NCBI GenBank assembly: GCA_029550965.1
Contig: JAKPGJ010000036.1
Location: forward strand, 1 to 64,000
Origin: Bacillota bacterium
GTDB taxonomy: Bacteria > Bacillota > Clostridia > Oscillospirales > CAG-382
DNA length: 64,000 nucleotides
Direction of reading: 5' to 3'
Below the pieces are notes generated by a model. The model made no database searches. It worked only from the letters and a program-made list of their open reading frames with translations, and was not told the origin of the DNA. Both the position numbers and the translations under genes were made by a program. This document shows positions 53,481-62,009 of this stretch, piece by piece; positions within the stretch are counted from its first letter, which is position 1, and each line of letters opens with the position of its first letter.

Positions 53481-53510
53481 AAGTTTTCCCAATTCTCGGA
53501 GAATGAATAC
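53481..53510 (-). promoter_or_regulatory. SigF-type promoter of sigG
   Basis: Minus strand -35 GTATT (53510-53506), 15-base spacer, -10 GGGAAAACTT (53490-53481), matching the SigF consensus GGnnAnAmTw fully and its GYATA -35 with one mismatch. Confidence 0.65.
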
Positions 53511-53522
53511 TTGACAATTTTA

Positions 53523-53550
53523 TTGATTTTTTAAAAGATTGATATATAAT
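53523..53550 (+). promoter_or_regulatory. SigA-type promoter of the DUF3006-like gene
   Basis: TTGATT (53523-53528), 16-base spacer, TATAAT (53545-53550). Confidence 0.6.
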
Positions 53551-53604
53551 AATATCAAGGTCTTACAGAAAATTTAACTCTTTTAAAGAAAGAAGAAATG
53601 TCTG

Positions 53605-53832
53605 GTGATTCAATATATTGTTGACCGTATTGAGAAGAATTATGCGGTCTGTTATGACGAGAAGAATCAATATACGGAGATTCCTTTAGAGAAGTTCGGC
53701 TTTCCGGTGCGGGAAAGCATGGTCATTCTCTACGACGAGCAGAAAGACAGCTATGCTTTTGACAAAGAAACGACCGAAAGAATGCTCGAGGAAAACAGAA
53801 AAAAGCTGAGAAGTCTTTTTGACAGAAAATAA
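53605..53832 (+). CDS. Small DUF3006-like protein
   Basis: 75 residues starting with GTG; a weak AAGAAAGAAG lies upstream. The sequence pattern IVDRIEKNYAVCYDE, a central PLEKFGFPVRESM and the C-terminal basic helix ERMLEENRKKLRSLF match the short DUF3006 family (beta-barrel-like half plus a helix), often found near exported hydrolases in Firmicutes. Function unknown. No membrane segment. Confidence 0.7.
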   Translation: MIQYIVDRIEKNYAVCYDEKNQYTEIPLEKFGFPVRESMVILYDEQKDSYAFDKETTERMLEENRKKLRSLFDRK

Positions 53833-53870
53833 ATAGGCAGCCGGAGGAAGTTCTCCCGACCGGTAAGAGA

Positions 53871-53890
53871 AATATTTCCCGGGAAATATT
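53871..53890. repeat. Perfect 20-bp palindrome
   Basis: AATATTTCCC directly joined to GGGAAATATT, no loop, centre CCCGGG. It lies between the DUF3006-like gene and yunB, with no U-run after it. Confidence 0.9.
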
Positions 53891-53926
53891 CATAGAGCGG
53901 ATAAGAATGAAAAAAGCTTTTGTCCT

Positions 53927-53934
53927 CATATAAT
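53927..53934 (+). promoter_or_regulatory. SigE-like -10 element upstream of yunB
   Basis: CATATAAT differs at one position from the SigE -10 CATACAAT. The matching -35 (GAATGAA, about 15 bases upstream) is poor, so this is tentative. Confidence 0.3.
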
Positions 53935-53951
53935 GCAACGGATGTGGTTGT

Positions 53952-54566
53952 ATGAGGAAAAAGCTTTTCTTTTTTTTGATTATATTTTTTGTTTTGCTCG
54001 GAATAGCGGGATATTTTTTTATAAACGGCTTTAACAGAGCGGCGGACTCGTACGCCAGGAGCGAAGCCAAAATGCTGCTGATTTACCGCATCAACAATGA
54101 TATTCATAAAAAAATAAGCGAAAGCGGAATGAAGTATTCCGATTTCGCTACGATTCGAACCGATGATTCGGGCAGAATAACCTCGATTCAGGTTGATTCC
54201 GTAAAGCTGAACCTGACGGCGTCCGAATTCTCCGTTCTGATTGTAAAAAGCATCAAGAGCATCCAAACCGGCGAATTCTATATCCCGCTTGGAAACGCGT
54301 TCGGAAGCAGGCTTTTTTCCGGCCGCGGACCGAAAATCAACGTAAAAATCATTCCGATCGGCACCATATCCAGCGATATTAAAAGCGAATTTCGGTCGGC
54401 GGGCATCAATCAGAGCCTGCACAGACTTATTATCGAGTTTAAGGTTTGCGTCTCGATTATGTCCCCGTTTTCCAACTCGACCAGCGAATTTACCGTTCCG
54501 TTATGTATTGCGGAAACGATTATTGTGGGCGAGGTTCCGAGGGTGATTTGGGGAACCGGACTCTAA
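53952..54566 (+). CDS. yunB: Sporulation protein YunB
   Basis: 204 residues with a single N-terminal TM (~4-26) and an extracytoplasmic domain, matching YunB. Typical stretches: FNRAADSYARSEAKMLLIYRIN, YSDFATIRTDDSGRITSIQVDS, GEFYIPLGNAFGSRLFSGRGP, INQSLHRLIIEFKVCVSIMSP and VPLCIAETIIVGEVP. In Bacillus, yunB is a SigE-dependent sporulation gene of incompletely known function. Its last 66 bases overlap the end of the convergent methyltransferase gene. Confidence 0.93.
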   Translation: MRKKLFFFLIIFFVLLGIAGYFFINGFNRAADSYARSEAKMLLIYRINNDIHKKISESGMKYSDFATIRTDDSGRITSIQVDSVKLNLTASEFSVLIVKSIKSIQTGEFYIPLGNAFGSRLFSGRGPKINVKIIPIGTISSDIKSEFRSAGINQSLHRLIIEFKVCVSIMSPFSNSTSEFTVPLCIAETIIVGEVPRVIWGTGL

Positions 54567-55310
54567 CTTTTTCGCGACCTCAAACGAAATAATCGAAACC
54601 GCGCTGGAAGCGGAGAGCGCAAAATGGCACTCGCGCGGGTATTTCAGCTTCACGACCAAATCGGACATATCGATAATCGAAGCGGATATTCCCCTTTTCT
54701 CTCCGCCGAAAACAAGGCATATCGGGCGCTTCAGGCGCACTTTATACAGGTTCCTGGCTTTATCGTTCTTATCGGTGGATACGAGCATAAAGCCTTTTTC
54801 TTTTGCCAGCCTGCAGGCGCCCGCAAGGTCGTCCGTCGCCGCGATTTTTAAAAGTTCGGACGCGCCCGCGGACGACCGGACGACGATTTCGTCGGACGAT
54901 AAGAAGTTGCGCTGCGGCAGGATAACGCCGTCGACGCCCGCCGCGTACAGCGTCCGCAGGGCAAAGCCGAAATTGTAAGGGTCCTCAATACCGTCCAGCA
55001 CCACGATATACGCGTTCTGCTGGTCCAAAACCTCGTTTAAATCCGAGTATATTCTCTCCCCCGCATAACACGCGATTCCGCCGGCGCTGGTGTTGCCGCA
55101 TATCGCAAGGAAGGCATCCCTGCTTACAAACTCAATCGGGATGCCGCTTTTTTTCAAGGCTTTGTACTGCCTTTTTTCGGTTGCGTGGAAACTGGACTTT
55201 TGGATATTCTCATACCGTTCTTCGTCCAGTATGATTTTATAAACTTCCCTGCTTTTTGCTTCGATGGCGGTTCTGACCGAAATATAGCCGCTTAAAACTC
55301 GTTCGTTCAT
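54501..55310 (-). CDS. SpoU/TrmH-family RNA 2'-O-methyltransferase
   Basis: 269 residues of the SPOUT class. N-terminal substrate domain (VLSGYISVRTAIEAKSREV). Catalytic domain with motif 1 GIEDPYNFGFALRTLYAAG (Asn and Arg of N-x-G-x-x-x-RT), motif 2 LVFGGEKRGIS and motif 3 ALSASSAVSIISFEV. In motif 3 the usual LNVSVA Asn is Ser, so activity or substrate may differ from RlmB. Start overlaps the DHHW gene stop by four bases. The C-terminal 22 codons run antisense to yunB. Target (rRNA or tRNA) is not known. Confidence 0.85.
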   Translation of the reverse strand: MNERVLSGYISVRTAIEAKSREVYKIILDEERYENIQKSSFHATEKRQYKALKKSGIPIEFVSRDAFLAICGNTSAGGIACYAGERIYSDLNEVLDQQNAYIVVLDGIEDPYNFGFALRTLYAAGVDGVILPQRNFLSSDEIVVRSSAGASELLKIAATDDLAGACRLAKEKGFMLVSTDKNDKARNLYKVRLKRPICLVFGGEKRGISASIIDMSDLVVKLKYPRECHFALSASSAVSIISFEVAKKLESGSPNHPRNLAHNNRFRNT

Positions 55311-56581
55311 TGGGTTACACCGGTCAACTGCGAAAGAACCGTCGTATACTGCTTTCTGTTGGCGTTGGTTACATAATTCATAAACAGAACGTCGTTGATT
55401 CCGAGTTCTTTTGCGAGGTCCGCGATGACGCCCGAGTAATAGTTCGGGTTGACATAATGAATCTCGCTGTAATGGGTCAGCAAATACGGAACAAACGCCG
55501 CGGCGCTCGTGTCGGAGATAATCAGCAGCTTGCCTTTGTCCTCGGCGCCTGTGACGATTTTGTAATACTCCGCTTCGATGCCTAAAAATACGTTATAGCC
55601 GTTCGCGGTCGAGGAGACCTGGTTTCCGACGACTTTATAACCGGTATAGGTCGCGCCCCGCAAGTAGGCGGTGAGCTTGCATTTGTTGTCCTTGTCCGTC
55701 AAATAGTATTCGATGGTGTCCGGCGTTTTAGCCAGCGACTCTTCTCTGGACGCGGTATAGAACCTGCCGAGGAAGCCCTCGTAGCGTTCTCTTTCAAAAT
55801 CCGTCAACAGGACGGGCTGGATACCGGCGGCGTCGGCAAACTCTCTGTACGCATAGTAAGCCGCGAGCGGCGTCCAGTTAATGTCCGTGCGGAAGTACAG
55901 ATACTCGCTCTTATGCGCGTTTATGGTGTCATAGATGTTGATGGCGGTAATGCCGCTGTCGAGCAGTTCGTTGATCGCGTTGATGCTCTTTTTCTGAGAA
56001 GAATTGTAGAAGTTATCCGCAACGTAAATCTCTCTCGGAATTTCTACAAACTCTACGTTTGTCGGGACAACGATACAGTACGCTTTGATGTTTTCGGGAA
56101 GCGTTTTGTACAACGCGTTGATGGTATCGGCATATCTTTGCTGCGTGGCAAGCGTATCGTTAAACTGCTCAAGCCCGATATTGCCGTAAACATAGGTGTA
56201 GCCGAGATTGTTGATGACCCATTTGTGGACCAGCTCGCCCGTTTCGGAAGTCGTGCCGGAGCTGTTTCCCGAATTGTTGCCGGGCTGGCTTGAACTCTCG
56301 GACGTTTGCGAGCTGTCTGCTATAGAGGATGTTTCACTGGTTGCCGCAGAACTGGTAGAACTGGTGTCCGTATGACCGCCCGATTCCGTATTGCCGATGC
56401 CGGAAACCGTGTTGTTTGCAGGGTTGTCGATATTGCCCGGTACCGTCTTCCTTTCGGGAAGGAACAGAATAACGGCGAGCACCAGCAAAGCGACTACAAA
56501 CACGACGATGAGCGTAATCAGCACCGCTTTTCGCTCGTCTGCTTTTTTTTCCTGTATTATCCTGCTATGTTCCTCATCCAT
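55307..56581 (-). CDS. DHHW-like cell-surface protein with degenerate motif
   Basis: 424 residues: short cytoplasmic start, TM at ~18-41, a Ser/Thr-rich linker (~60-115), and an extracytoplasmic AlgX/DHHW-like domain. The name motif DHHWT is replaced by DINWTP (RTDINWTPLAAYYAY), and the SGNH-type Asp-Ser dyad region reads ISDTSAAAF. Other family features remain: YCIVVPTNVEFVEIP, SQKKSINAINELL and VGNQVSS. GGAGG lies 11 bases before ATG 56581. DHHW proteins are linked to O-acylation of cell-wall polymers; the altered residues make loss of catalysis possible. Forms a two-gene operon with the methyltransferase. Confidence 0.78.
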   Translation of the reverse strand: MDEEHSRIIQEKKADERKAVLITLIVVFVVALLVLAVILFLPERKTVPGNIDNPANNTVSGIGNTESGGHTDTSSTSSAATSETSSIADSSQTSESSSQPGNNSGNSSGTTSETGELVHKWVINNLGYTYVYGNIGLEQFNDTLATQQRYADTINALYKTLPENIKAYCIVVPTNVEFVEIPREIYVADNFYNSSQKKSINAINELLDSGITAINIYDTINAHKSEYLYFRTDINWTPLAAYYAYREFADAAGIQPVLLTDFERERYEGFLGRFYTASREESLAKTPDTIEYYLTDKDNKCKLTAYLRGATYTGYKVVGNQVSSTANGYNVFLGIEAEYYKIVTGAEDKGKLLIISDTSAAAFVPYLLTHYSEIHYVNPNYYSGVIADLAKELGINDVLFMNYVTNANRKQYTTVLSQLTGVTQ

Positions 56582-56705
56582 GATAAAACCTTCCTCCAAC
56601 TTTAGTAATTTATTCCGCCGCATGTTGGATGGCGTCTATGTTCATTATAGCCTAAAAAAACCGATTTAACACAATAGTTCAACAATTTTGCAACAACAAT
56701 AATCA

Positions 56706-56731
56706 GAAAAAGGGGCAACAAACGTTGCCCC
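56706..56731 (-). terminator. Terminator after ftsH
   Basis: GGGGCAAC and GTTGCCCC around AAAC; the A-run to the left gives a U-run on the minus strand. It closes the gdpP-rplI-dnaB-tilS-ftsH run. Confidence 0.85.
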
Positions 56732-56742
56732 GTTTATAAATG

Positions 56743-58728
56743 CTACATTAACCCGTCAGAGTTTTCGGTGTGATTGGGGTTATTCATTTCTTCGCTTTTC
56801 CGTTTATTCTCCTCGATAATCTGCTCGTTGCGTTTACGGTTCGCTTCGATGCTCTCGTTCACCTTGCGCTCTCTTACCGCGTCAAGCATTTCCGGCGTTA
56901 CGCCCTCTGTAAAGCAAAGCTCGAATTGCTCTGAATCCATAACCTCGTGCTTTACAAGATAATCGGCGATGAAGTGGAGGACATGCATGTTATCCTTGAG
57001 TATCTTCTCCGCCATGTTGTACGCCTTTGTAATAATGGCGTGAATCTCTTTGTCGATTTCAGCTGCCACGTTCTCGGAATAATTGCGCGTCGTGGCGTAA
57101 TCTTTGCCTAAGAAGATCTCGTCATGTCCGGTGCCGTAAACGATCGGTCCGAGCTTCTCGCTCATGCCGTATTGCGTAACCATTTTGCGCGCGATTTCGG
57201 TAGCTCTTGAAATATCGTTCGCGGCGCCGCCGGAGATATCGTTGAGCACCAGTTTTTCCGCAGCTCTGCCGCCCAGCAGCGTGGCGATTGTTTCCAAAAG
57301 CTCCTGCTTATAAACGTTGGTCTTGTCAACCTGCGGCAAAGATAAAGTATAGCCCAGCGCTCGGCCGCTCGGGATAATCGAAATCTGATGGACAGGGTTC
57401 TGCGTCGGGAGGAATCTGGTCACGATCGCGTGGCCGGCTTCGTGATATGCGGTCTTGCGCTTGTCTTCTTCCTTAATTACAAGCGATTTCTTCTGCGGTC
57501 CGACCAGAACCTTGATAATCGACTCCTCGATTTCGCGCATGCCGATTAAGTTCTTGCCTCTGCGCGCAGCGAGCAGCGCCGCTTCGTTCAGCAGGTTCGA
57601 AAGATCCGCGCCGGTAAAGCCCGCGGTGCTCTTGGCGATGGTCTCGAGGTTTACGTCGTCCTCAAGGGGTTTGTTGCGCGCGTGAACCTTCAATATTTCG
57701 GTACGGCCCTTAATATCCGGGTAATTTACCGTAATCTGTCTGTCAAATCTGCCCGGTCTTAAGAGCGCCGGGTCAAGAATGTCAGGCCGGTTGGTAGCCG
57801 CAATGACGATAACGCCGTCGTTTGCACCGAAACCGTCCATCTCGACAAGCAGCTGGTTCAATGTCTGCTCGCGCTCGTCGTGACCGCCGCCCCAGCCGGC
57901 GCCTCTGTGTCTGCCGACTGCGTCGATTTCGTCTATGAATATAATGCAGGGCGCCGTTTTCTTCGCGGTTTCAAACAAATCTCTGACTCTGGACGCGCCG
58001 ACGCCGACGTACATCTCGACGAAGTCCGAACCGGAAATCGAGTAGAACGGAACGCCGCTTTCGCCGGCGACCGCTTTCGCAAGCAGCGTCTTGCCGGTTC
58101 CCGGCGCGCCGACCAGCAGAACGCCCTTCGGAATCCGCGCGCCCAGATTTGCAAACTTGCCGGGGTTTTTCAGGAACTCAACGATTTCCTGAAGCTCCTG
58201 TTTTTCCTCGTCGGCGCCCGCGACGTCGGAGAAGTAAACCTTGTTCTTTTCTTCCGAGCCCAGTCTGGTTCTCGCCTTGCTGAAGGAGTTCATCCTGCCG
58301 CCGAGGCCGCCGATTCCGCCGCCGGTGCCGGTGCCTTTGGTGGCTCTCGAAATGAACATCCACCAGACGAACACCATAATGGCGATAACGATTAAATAAG
58401 GCAGAAAGTTGACCCACCATGGGAGGTCCGTAGGCGCGATAAAGTCGTACTCGGCTACGTTCTTCTCATATATTTCGTGTAAATCCTCATAAAACAACTG
58501 TAAGCTCGCTAACTTATAGGAAACCTTGGTGCCGTCTTTTTTAACGATCTTCAGCTCATAGTCGGGTTCGACTTTGAAGGACTGCACTTGATCGTTCTTG
58601 AACATTGCCACAATGTCGCTGTACTGCAGTTCCTTCTGAGCTGGCTGATTCATTACATAGCTTCCTATAAAAATGATCGCGAGCACAAACAATATATAAA
58701 ACATTAAAACTCTTCCGTTATTCTTCAT
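56743..58728 (-). CDS. ftsH: ATP-dependent zinc metalloprotease FtsH
   Basis: 661-residue membrane-bound AAA protease. TM1 ~8-25, periplasmic-side domain ~30-105, TM2 ~107-126. AAA module: Walker [15 protein letters not shown] (207-214), Walker [10 protein letters not shown], pore motif [15 protein letters not shown] and [22 protein letters not shown]. Protease zinc site HEAGH at 429-433, with the third ligand Asp in the later helix. It degrades misfolded and regulatory membrane proteins. Start overlaps the tilS stop by 11 bases. The tail is charged and Asn-rich. Confidence 0.97.
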   Translation of the reverse strand: MKNNGRVLMFYILFVLAIIFIGSYVMNQPAQKELQYSDIVAMFKNDQVQSFKVEPDYELKIVKKDGTKVSYKLASLQLFYEDLHEIYEKNVAEYDFIAPTDLPWWVNFLPYLIVIAIMVFVWWMFISRATKGTGTGGGIGGLGGRMNSFSKARTRLGSEEKNKVYFSDVAGADEEKQELQEIVEFLKNPGKFANLGARIPKGVLLVGAPGTGKTLLAKAVAGESGVPFYSISGSDFVEMYVGVGASRVRDLFETAKKTAPCIIFIDEIDAVGRHRGAGWGGGHDEREQTLNQLLVEMDGFGANDGVIVIAATNRPDILDPALLRPGRFDRQITVNYPDIKGRTEILKVHARNKPLEDDVNLETIAKSTAGFTGADLSNLLNEAALLAARRGKNLIGMREIEESIIKVLVGPQKKSLVIKEEDKRKTAYHEAGHAIVTRFLPTQNPVHQISIIPSGRALGYTLSLPQVDKTNVYKQELLETIATLLGGRAAEKLVLNDISGGAANDISRATEIARKMVTQYGMSEKLGPIVYGTGHDEIFLGKDYATTRNYSENVAAEIDKEIHAIITKAYNMAEKILKDNMHVLHFIADYLVKHEVMDSEQFELCFTEGVTPEMLDAVRERKVNESIEANRKRNEQIIEENKRKSEEMNNPNHTENSDGLM

Positions 58729-60109
58729 CTACAACCTGCCCTTCCTGCGAAATGCCGGTAAAACGTACATTTATGAGTACTGAGTTTTCGGAGTTCCCGC
58801 GGCAGTAAACGCGGTCACTGGCGCCGATAAACGGGACATATACAATACCCTTGTCGTCAAAGAATACCGGTACCGCGTCCCTTATAAAGGCGGGAACGCG
58901 ATTCGCAATAAACTCTTTTTTTATGCTTCTGTTGACGCCGCGGCAGAAGATTCTGTCGCCCTCCTGACGCTTGCGGTATCTCACATTGCCAACAATTTTA
59001 CCAAAATCAAGAATAATATGTGTGTAATTATTGTAAATATTTTCATTGAAATTAGAGTTTATTCTTTGGCACAGAATATTTACTTTCCCGCCAGCAAAAC
59101 TATTTTCGCCAAACTTCAGTTCATAAATGCCGTCATCGGAAAGTTTTTTTATGTTTTCAAGCTCTTTTTTCAGCAGGAACTCTATTTTTCCTTCCGAAAC
59201 CCTCGCAATTACTCCGCCGGGAAGGGACAACATTTTTCCGGTTTTGTTTGACGACAGCGCCGTCAGCGCTTCCAGATGAACCGACATCAGGCTTCTGCCG
59301 CCGGTTTTTTTCGCATAAGCCTGCTGCAGCCGTCGCCTGAGCAGCGCCGGGTGCAAGTCCGCGTCCTTTACGTCTTCCGGCAGATTGTTCAGCACGGAAT
59401 CAAAGTAATCCTCGTCGGAACGCGCGTACGCGGAAAGCCGGTCCGCCGCCTCGACAACCTGCGGGTTGATTTTTTTTGCGCCGGGCAGCAGACAATTGCG
59501 GATATAGTTTCGCGTAATATCGTTATCCTCGTTCGAGCTGTCTTCGACGTAAGAAAAGCCGTTCGCTTTTAAAAACGCTTCGTTCTCTTCCCTGCTGATT
59601 TTCAAAAGCGGGCGGATGATGTTTCGGTTCACCGGCGGAATGCCGCAAAGCCCGCTGACCGTCGTTCCGCGGATAAGGTTCATATAAACCGTTTCGGCGT
59701 TGTCGTTCTTAGTATGCGCAGTCGCAAAAAAATTAATATTTTCTTTTACGCCCAGTTCTTGAAAATAGCCGTATCGCGCGTCGCGCGCGGCTTCTTCGAC
59801 AGACTTGCCGCTATTTTTCGCCAGCGCGCGCACGTCTATTTTGGTCCTGAACAGCGGCAAATCCAGTTTTTCGCAGAGTTCAAAGCAGAACTGCTCGTCT
59901 CGTTCCGATTCTGCGCCGCGCAGCATATGGTTTACATGAACCGCGGACAGGTTATATTGAAACCTGCTTTTTAGCTTATACAGCGAAACCAGCAAAGATA
60001 CCGAATCCGCGCCGCCGGACAGACAGACGCAGACCTTTTTTCCGGTCCAATCAACGTTCAGTTCTTCGAGAAAACGGCTTACCTTGTCAAGATAGCCCGA
60101 TTCACGCAT
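58718..60109 (-). CDS. tilS: tRNA(Ile)-lysidine synthase
   Basis: 463 residues. N-type ATP pyrophosphatase domain with PP-loop [15 protein letters not shown]; family motifs [42 protein letters not shown] and [14 protein letters not shown]-terminal substrate domains follow ([12 protein letters not shown] near 390). It converts C34 of tRNA-Ile(CAU) to lysidine. ATG 60109 has GAGG nine bases upstream and overlaps the dnaB stop by eight bases. The tilS-ftsH pair is classical in Firmicutes. Confidence 0.95.
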   Translation of the reverse strand: MRESGYLDKVSRFLEELNVDWTGKKVCVCLSGGADSVSLLVSLYKLKSRFQYNLSAVHVNHMLRGAESERDEQFCFELCEKLDLPLFRTKIDVRALAKNSGKSVEEAARDARYGYFQELGVKENINFFATAHTKNDNAETVYMNLIRGTTVSGLCGIPPVNRNIIRPLLKISREENEAFLKANGFSYVEDSSNEDNDITRNYIRNCLLPGAKKINPQVVEAADRLSAYARSDEDYFDSVLNNLPEDVKDADLHPALLRRRLQQAYAKKTGGRSLMSVHLEALTALSSNKTGKMLSLPGGVIARVSEGKIEFLLKKELENIKKLSDDGIYELKFGENSFAGGKVNILCQRINSNFNENIYNNYTHIILDFGKIVGNVRYRKRQEGDRIFCRGVNRSIKKEFIANRVPAFIRDAVPVFFDDKGIVYVPFIGASDRVYCRGNSENSVLINVRFTGISQEGQVVDEE

Positions 60110-61451
60110 TATATCTTTCCTCAATTTCGGTGTATTTAAACAGATGCCCGTACCATCCGAGCGGAACTATGCTTGTTCTTCCGTGCCTGTTTTTCGCAAC
60201 GCTGCATTTCGCAAGAATCTGGTTTGCGTTGTTGTCGTTGTTTTGCTCGTCTTTTTTATAATAATCGTCCCGATACAGGAACATGACGATGTCCGCGTCC
60301 TGCTCGATGCTTCCCGAGTCGCGCAGGTCGGAAAGCACGGGCATTTTATCCGTACGGCTCTCTGTCGTACGCGCAAGCTGCGAACATAGAATAACCGGAA
60401 CATGCAAATCTTTTGCCATCAGCTTGAGCGCGCGCGTAATCTGGCTGATTTCAAGCACGCGGTTTTCCGCATGCCGTTCGCTCTGCATCAGCTGCAGGTA
60501 GTCGATAACGACCAGCCCTAAGTTTTTGAGCCTGCGCAGTTTCGCTTTCATCGCGGTAACGGTGATGCCGGAAGTGTCGTCGAAAAGCAGGTTGGTTTCG
60601 GAAAGCGCGCTCGCCGCCTCGGCAAGCCGTTTCCACTGCTCGTTGTCCAGTTTTCCGGTCCGCATGCTGTAGCTGTCGATCAACGCTTCCGAGCATAGGA
60701 TACGCGAAACAATCTGTTCGTTTGTCATCTCGAGCGAAAAAATCGCGACTTCCTTTTTGGTGCGCTTCGCGACGTTCACCGCGATGTTGATGGCGAACGT
60801 GGTTTTGCCCATGCCGGGGCGTCCGCCGAGAACGATCAAATCGCCGGGACCCATGCCGACAAGCAGACTGTCCAGCGTGCCGAAACCGGTTTTGATGCCC
60901 GAGATGGATTCCGGGTCGTTTTTCAATGCGTTCAGCGTCGTATAATTCTGTACGATAACATCTCGAATATGCGTAAAACTGACATTATACCGGTTCTGCG
61001 CGATTTCGTAGATTTTCTGCTCGGCAAAATCCAGCACGTCACCCGCTTCGCCCAGCTCCGAATAAGCGGTATCCGCGATTTCTCTGGAAGCGTTTATCAG
61101 CGAGCGCAGGAGCGATTTGTCCTTGATAATATTCGCGTATTCGTTGACGTTCGCCGCGCTGCTTGCCAGGTCAACCAGCATTTTTATGTACTTCGCCGCG
61201 TCGCCCTCGGTGTAGCTCCCGAGCTTTGTCAATGTATCGACTAACGTAACCACGTCGATGGTTTTGCTGGAGATAAACATTTCTGTCATCGCGGTGAAAA
61301 TTGCCTGATGCTGCTCGAGATAAAAGTCTTCCGGTTTGAGAAGCGTCATGACATCGTTTATCTTCTCTGAATCAATCAAAATCGCGCCGAGGATAGCCTG
61401 CTCGGCTTCCATGGAAAACGGCATCCTTTTTAACGTTTCAAGCTCAGGCAT
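60102..61451 (-). CDS. dnaB: Replicative DNA helicase
   Basis: 449-residue hexameric helicase. N-terminal primase-interaction domain (MPFSMEAEQAILGAILID). RecA-type core: ISGIKTGFGTLDSLLVGMGPGDLIVLGGRPGMGKTTFA (segment with Walker A GRPGMGKTT), VAIFSLEMTNEQIVSR, LVVIDYLQLMQ, HVPVILCSQLAR and LRDSGSIEQDADIVMFLYRDDYY. No intein or insertion is seen. Follows rplI after a 85-base gap that holds a degenerate heptamer array. Confidence 0.97.
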   Translation of the reverse strand: MPELETLKRMPFSMEAEQAILGAILIDSEKINDVMTLLKPEDFYLEQHQAIFTAMTEMFISSKTIDVVTLVDTLTKLGSYTEGDAAKYIKMLVDLASSAANVNEYANIIKDKSLLRSLINASREIADTAYSELGEAGDVLDFAEQKIYEIAQNRYNVSFTHIRDVIVQNYTTLNALKNDPESISGIKTGFGTLDSLLVGMGPGDLIVLGGRPGMGKTTFAINIAVNVAKRTKKEVAIFSLEMTNEQIVSRILCSEALIDSYSMRTGKLDNEQWKRLAEAASALSETNLLFDDTSGITVTAMKAKLRRLKNLGLVVIDYLQLMQSERHAENRVLEISQITRALKLMAKDLHVPVILCSQLARTTESRTDKMPVLSDLRDSGSIEQDADIVMFLYRDDYYKKDEQNNDNNANQILAKCSVAKNRHGRTSIVPLGWYGHLFKYTEIEERYNA

Positions 61452-61480
61452 AGTTATATCTCCAATTTTTAGATAATAGG

Positions 61481-61536
61481 TAAGAGATTAGAGGTATGAG
61501 AATTCTTTGTTTATAAGTCTTACCGCTTACTTCTGC
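61481..61536. repeat. Degenerate heptamer repeat pair (dnaB-rplI gap)
   Basis: TAAGAGA-TTAGAGG-TATGAGA (61481-61501), then about 17 bases later the opposite-strand form TCTTACC-GCTTACT-TCTGCTT. It resembles a decayed, short version of the TAAGARR arrays, again with arms in opposite orientation. Confidence 0.6.
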
Positions 61537-61980
61537 TTATATAACGACATTTATCTTGATATTCGCGCTGATTTCCGGATACAGCTTCAGCTCTATGTCA
61601 TATTCGCCGACGGTTTTGATGGTTTCGTTCAAAACGATTTTACGTTTGTCCACCGTTATGCCAAGCTCGCTTTGCAGTCTATCGCTGATGTCTTTCGCCG
61701 TGACCGCGCCGTAAAGCCGTCCGTCGGCGCCGCCGGTGGTTTTAAAGGTCAGCACCGTTCCTTTCAGCTTTTCGGCAAGCGCGGCTGCGTTCTTCTTTTC
61801 TTCCGCTTTTCTGTATTCTTCGCTTTCTTTTTTCGCTTTTAACTCCTGAATTGTCTGGTCGTCAGCAAGTTTGGCAAGTTTTTTGGGGAACAGATAGTTG
61901 CGGGCGAATCCGTCCGAAACGTTCACAATATCTCCCTTCTTGCCCTGCCCTTTGACGTCCGCAAGCAATACGACTTTCAT
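61537..61980 (-). CDS. rplI: Large ribosomal subunit protein bL9
   Basis: 147 residues. N-terminal domain [34 protein letters not shown] (in part) is the classic L9 RNA-binding start, followed by the long connecting helix ([20 protein letters not shown]) and the C-terminal domain ([19 protein letters not shown]). Length is usual. Lies between gdpP and dnaB, the conserved yybT-rplI-dnaC order of Firmicutes. Confidence 0.97.
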   Translation of the reverse strand: MKVVLLADVKGQGKKGDIVNVSDGFARNYLFPKKLAKLADDQTIQELKAKKESEEYRKAEEKKNAAALAEKLKGTVLTFKTTGGADGRLYGAVTAKDISDRLQSELGITVDKRKIVLNETIKTVGEYDIELKLYPEISANIKINVVI

Positions 61981-62009
61981 AAATATTCTCCTACTCTTAT
62001 GGTTTAAAA

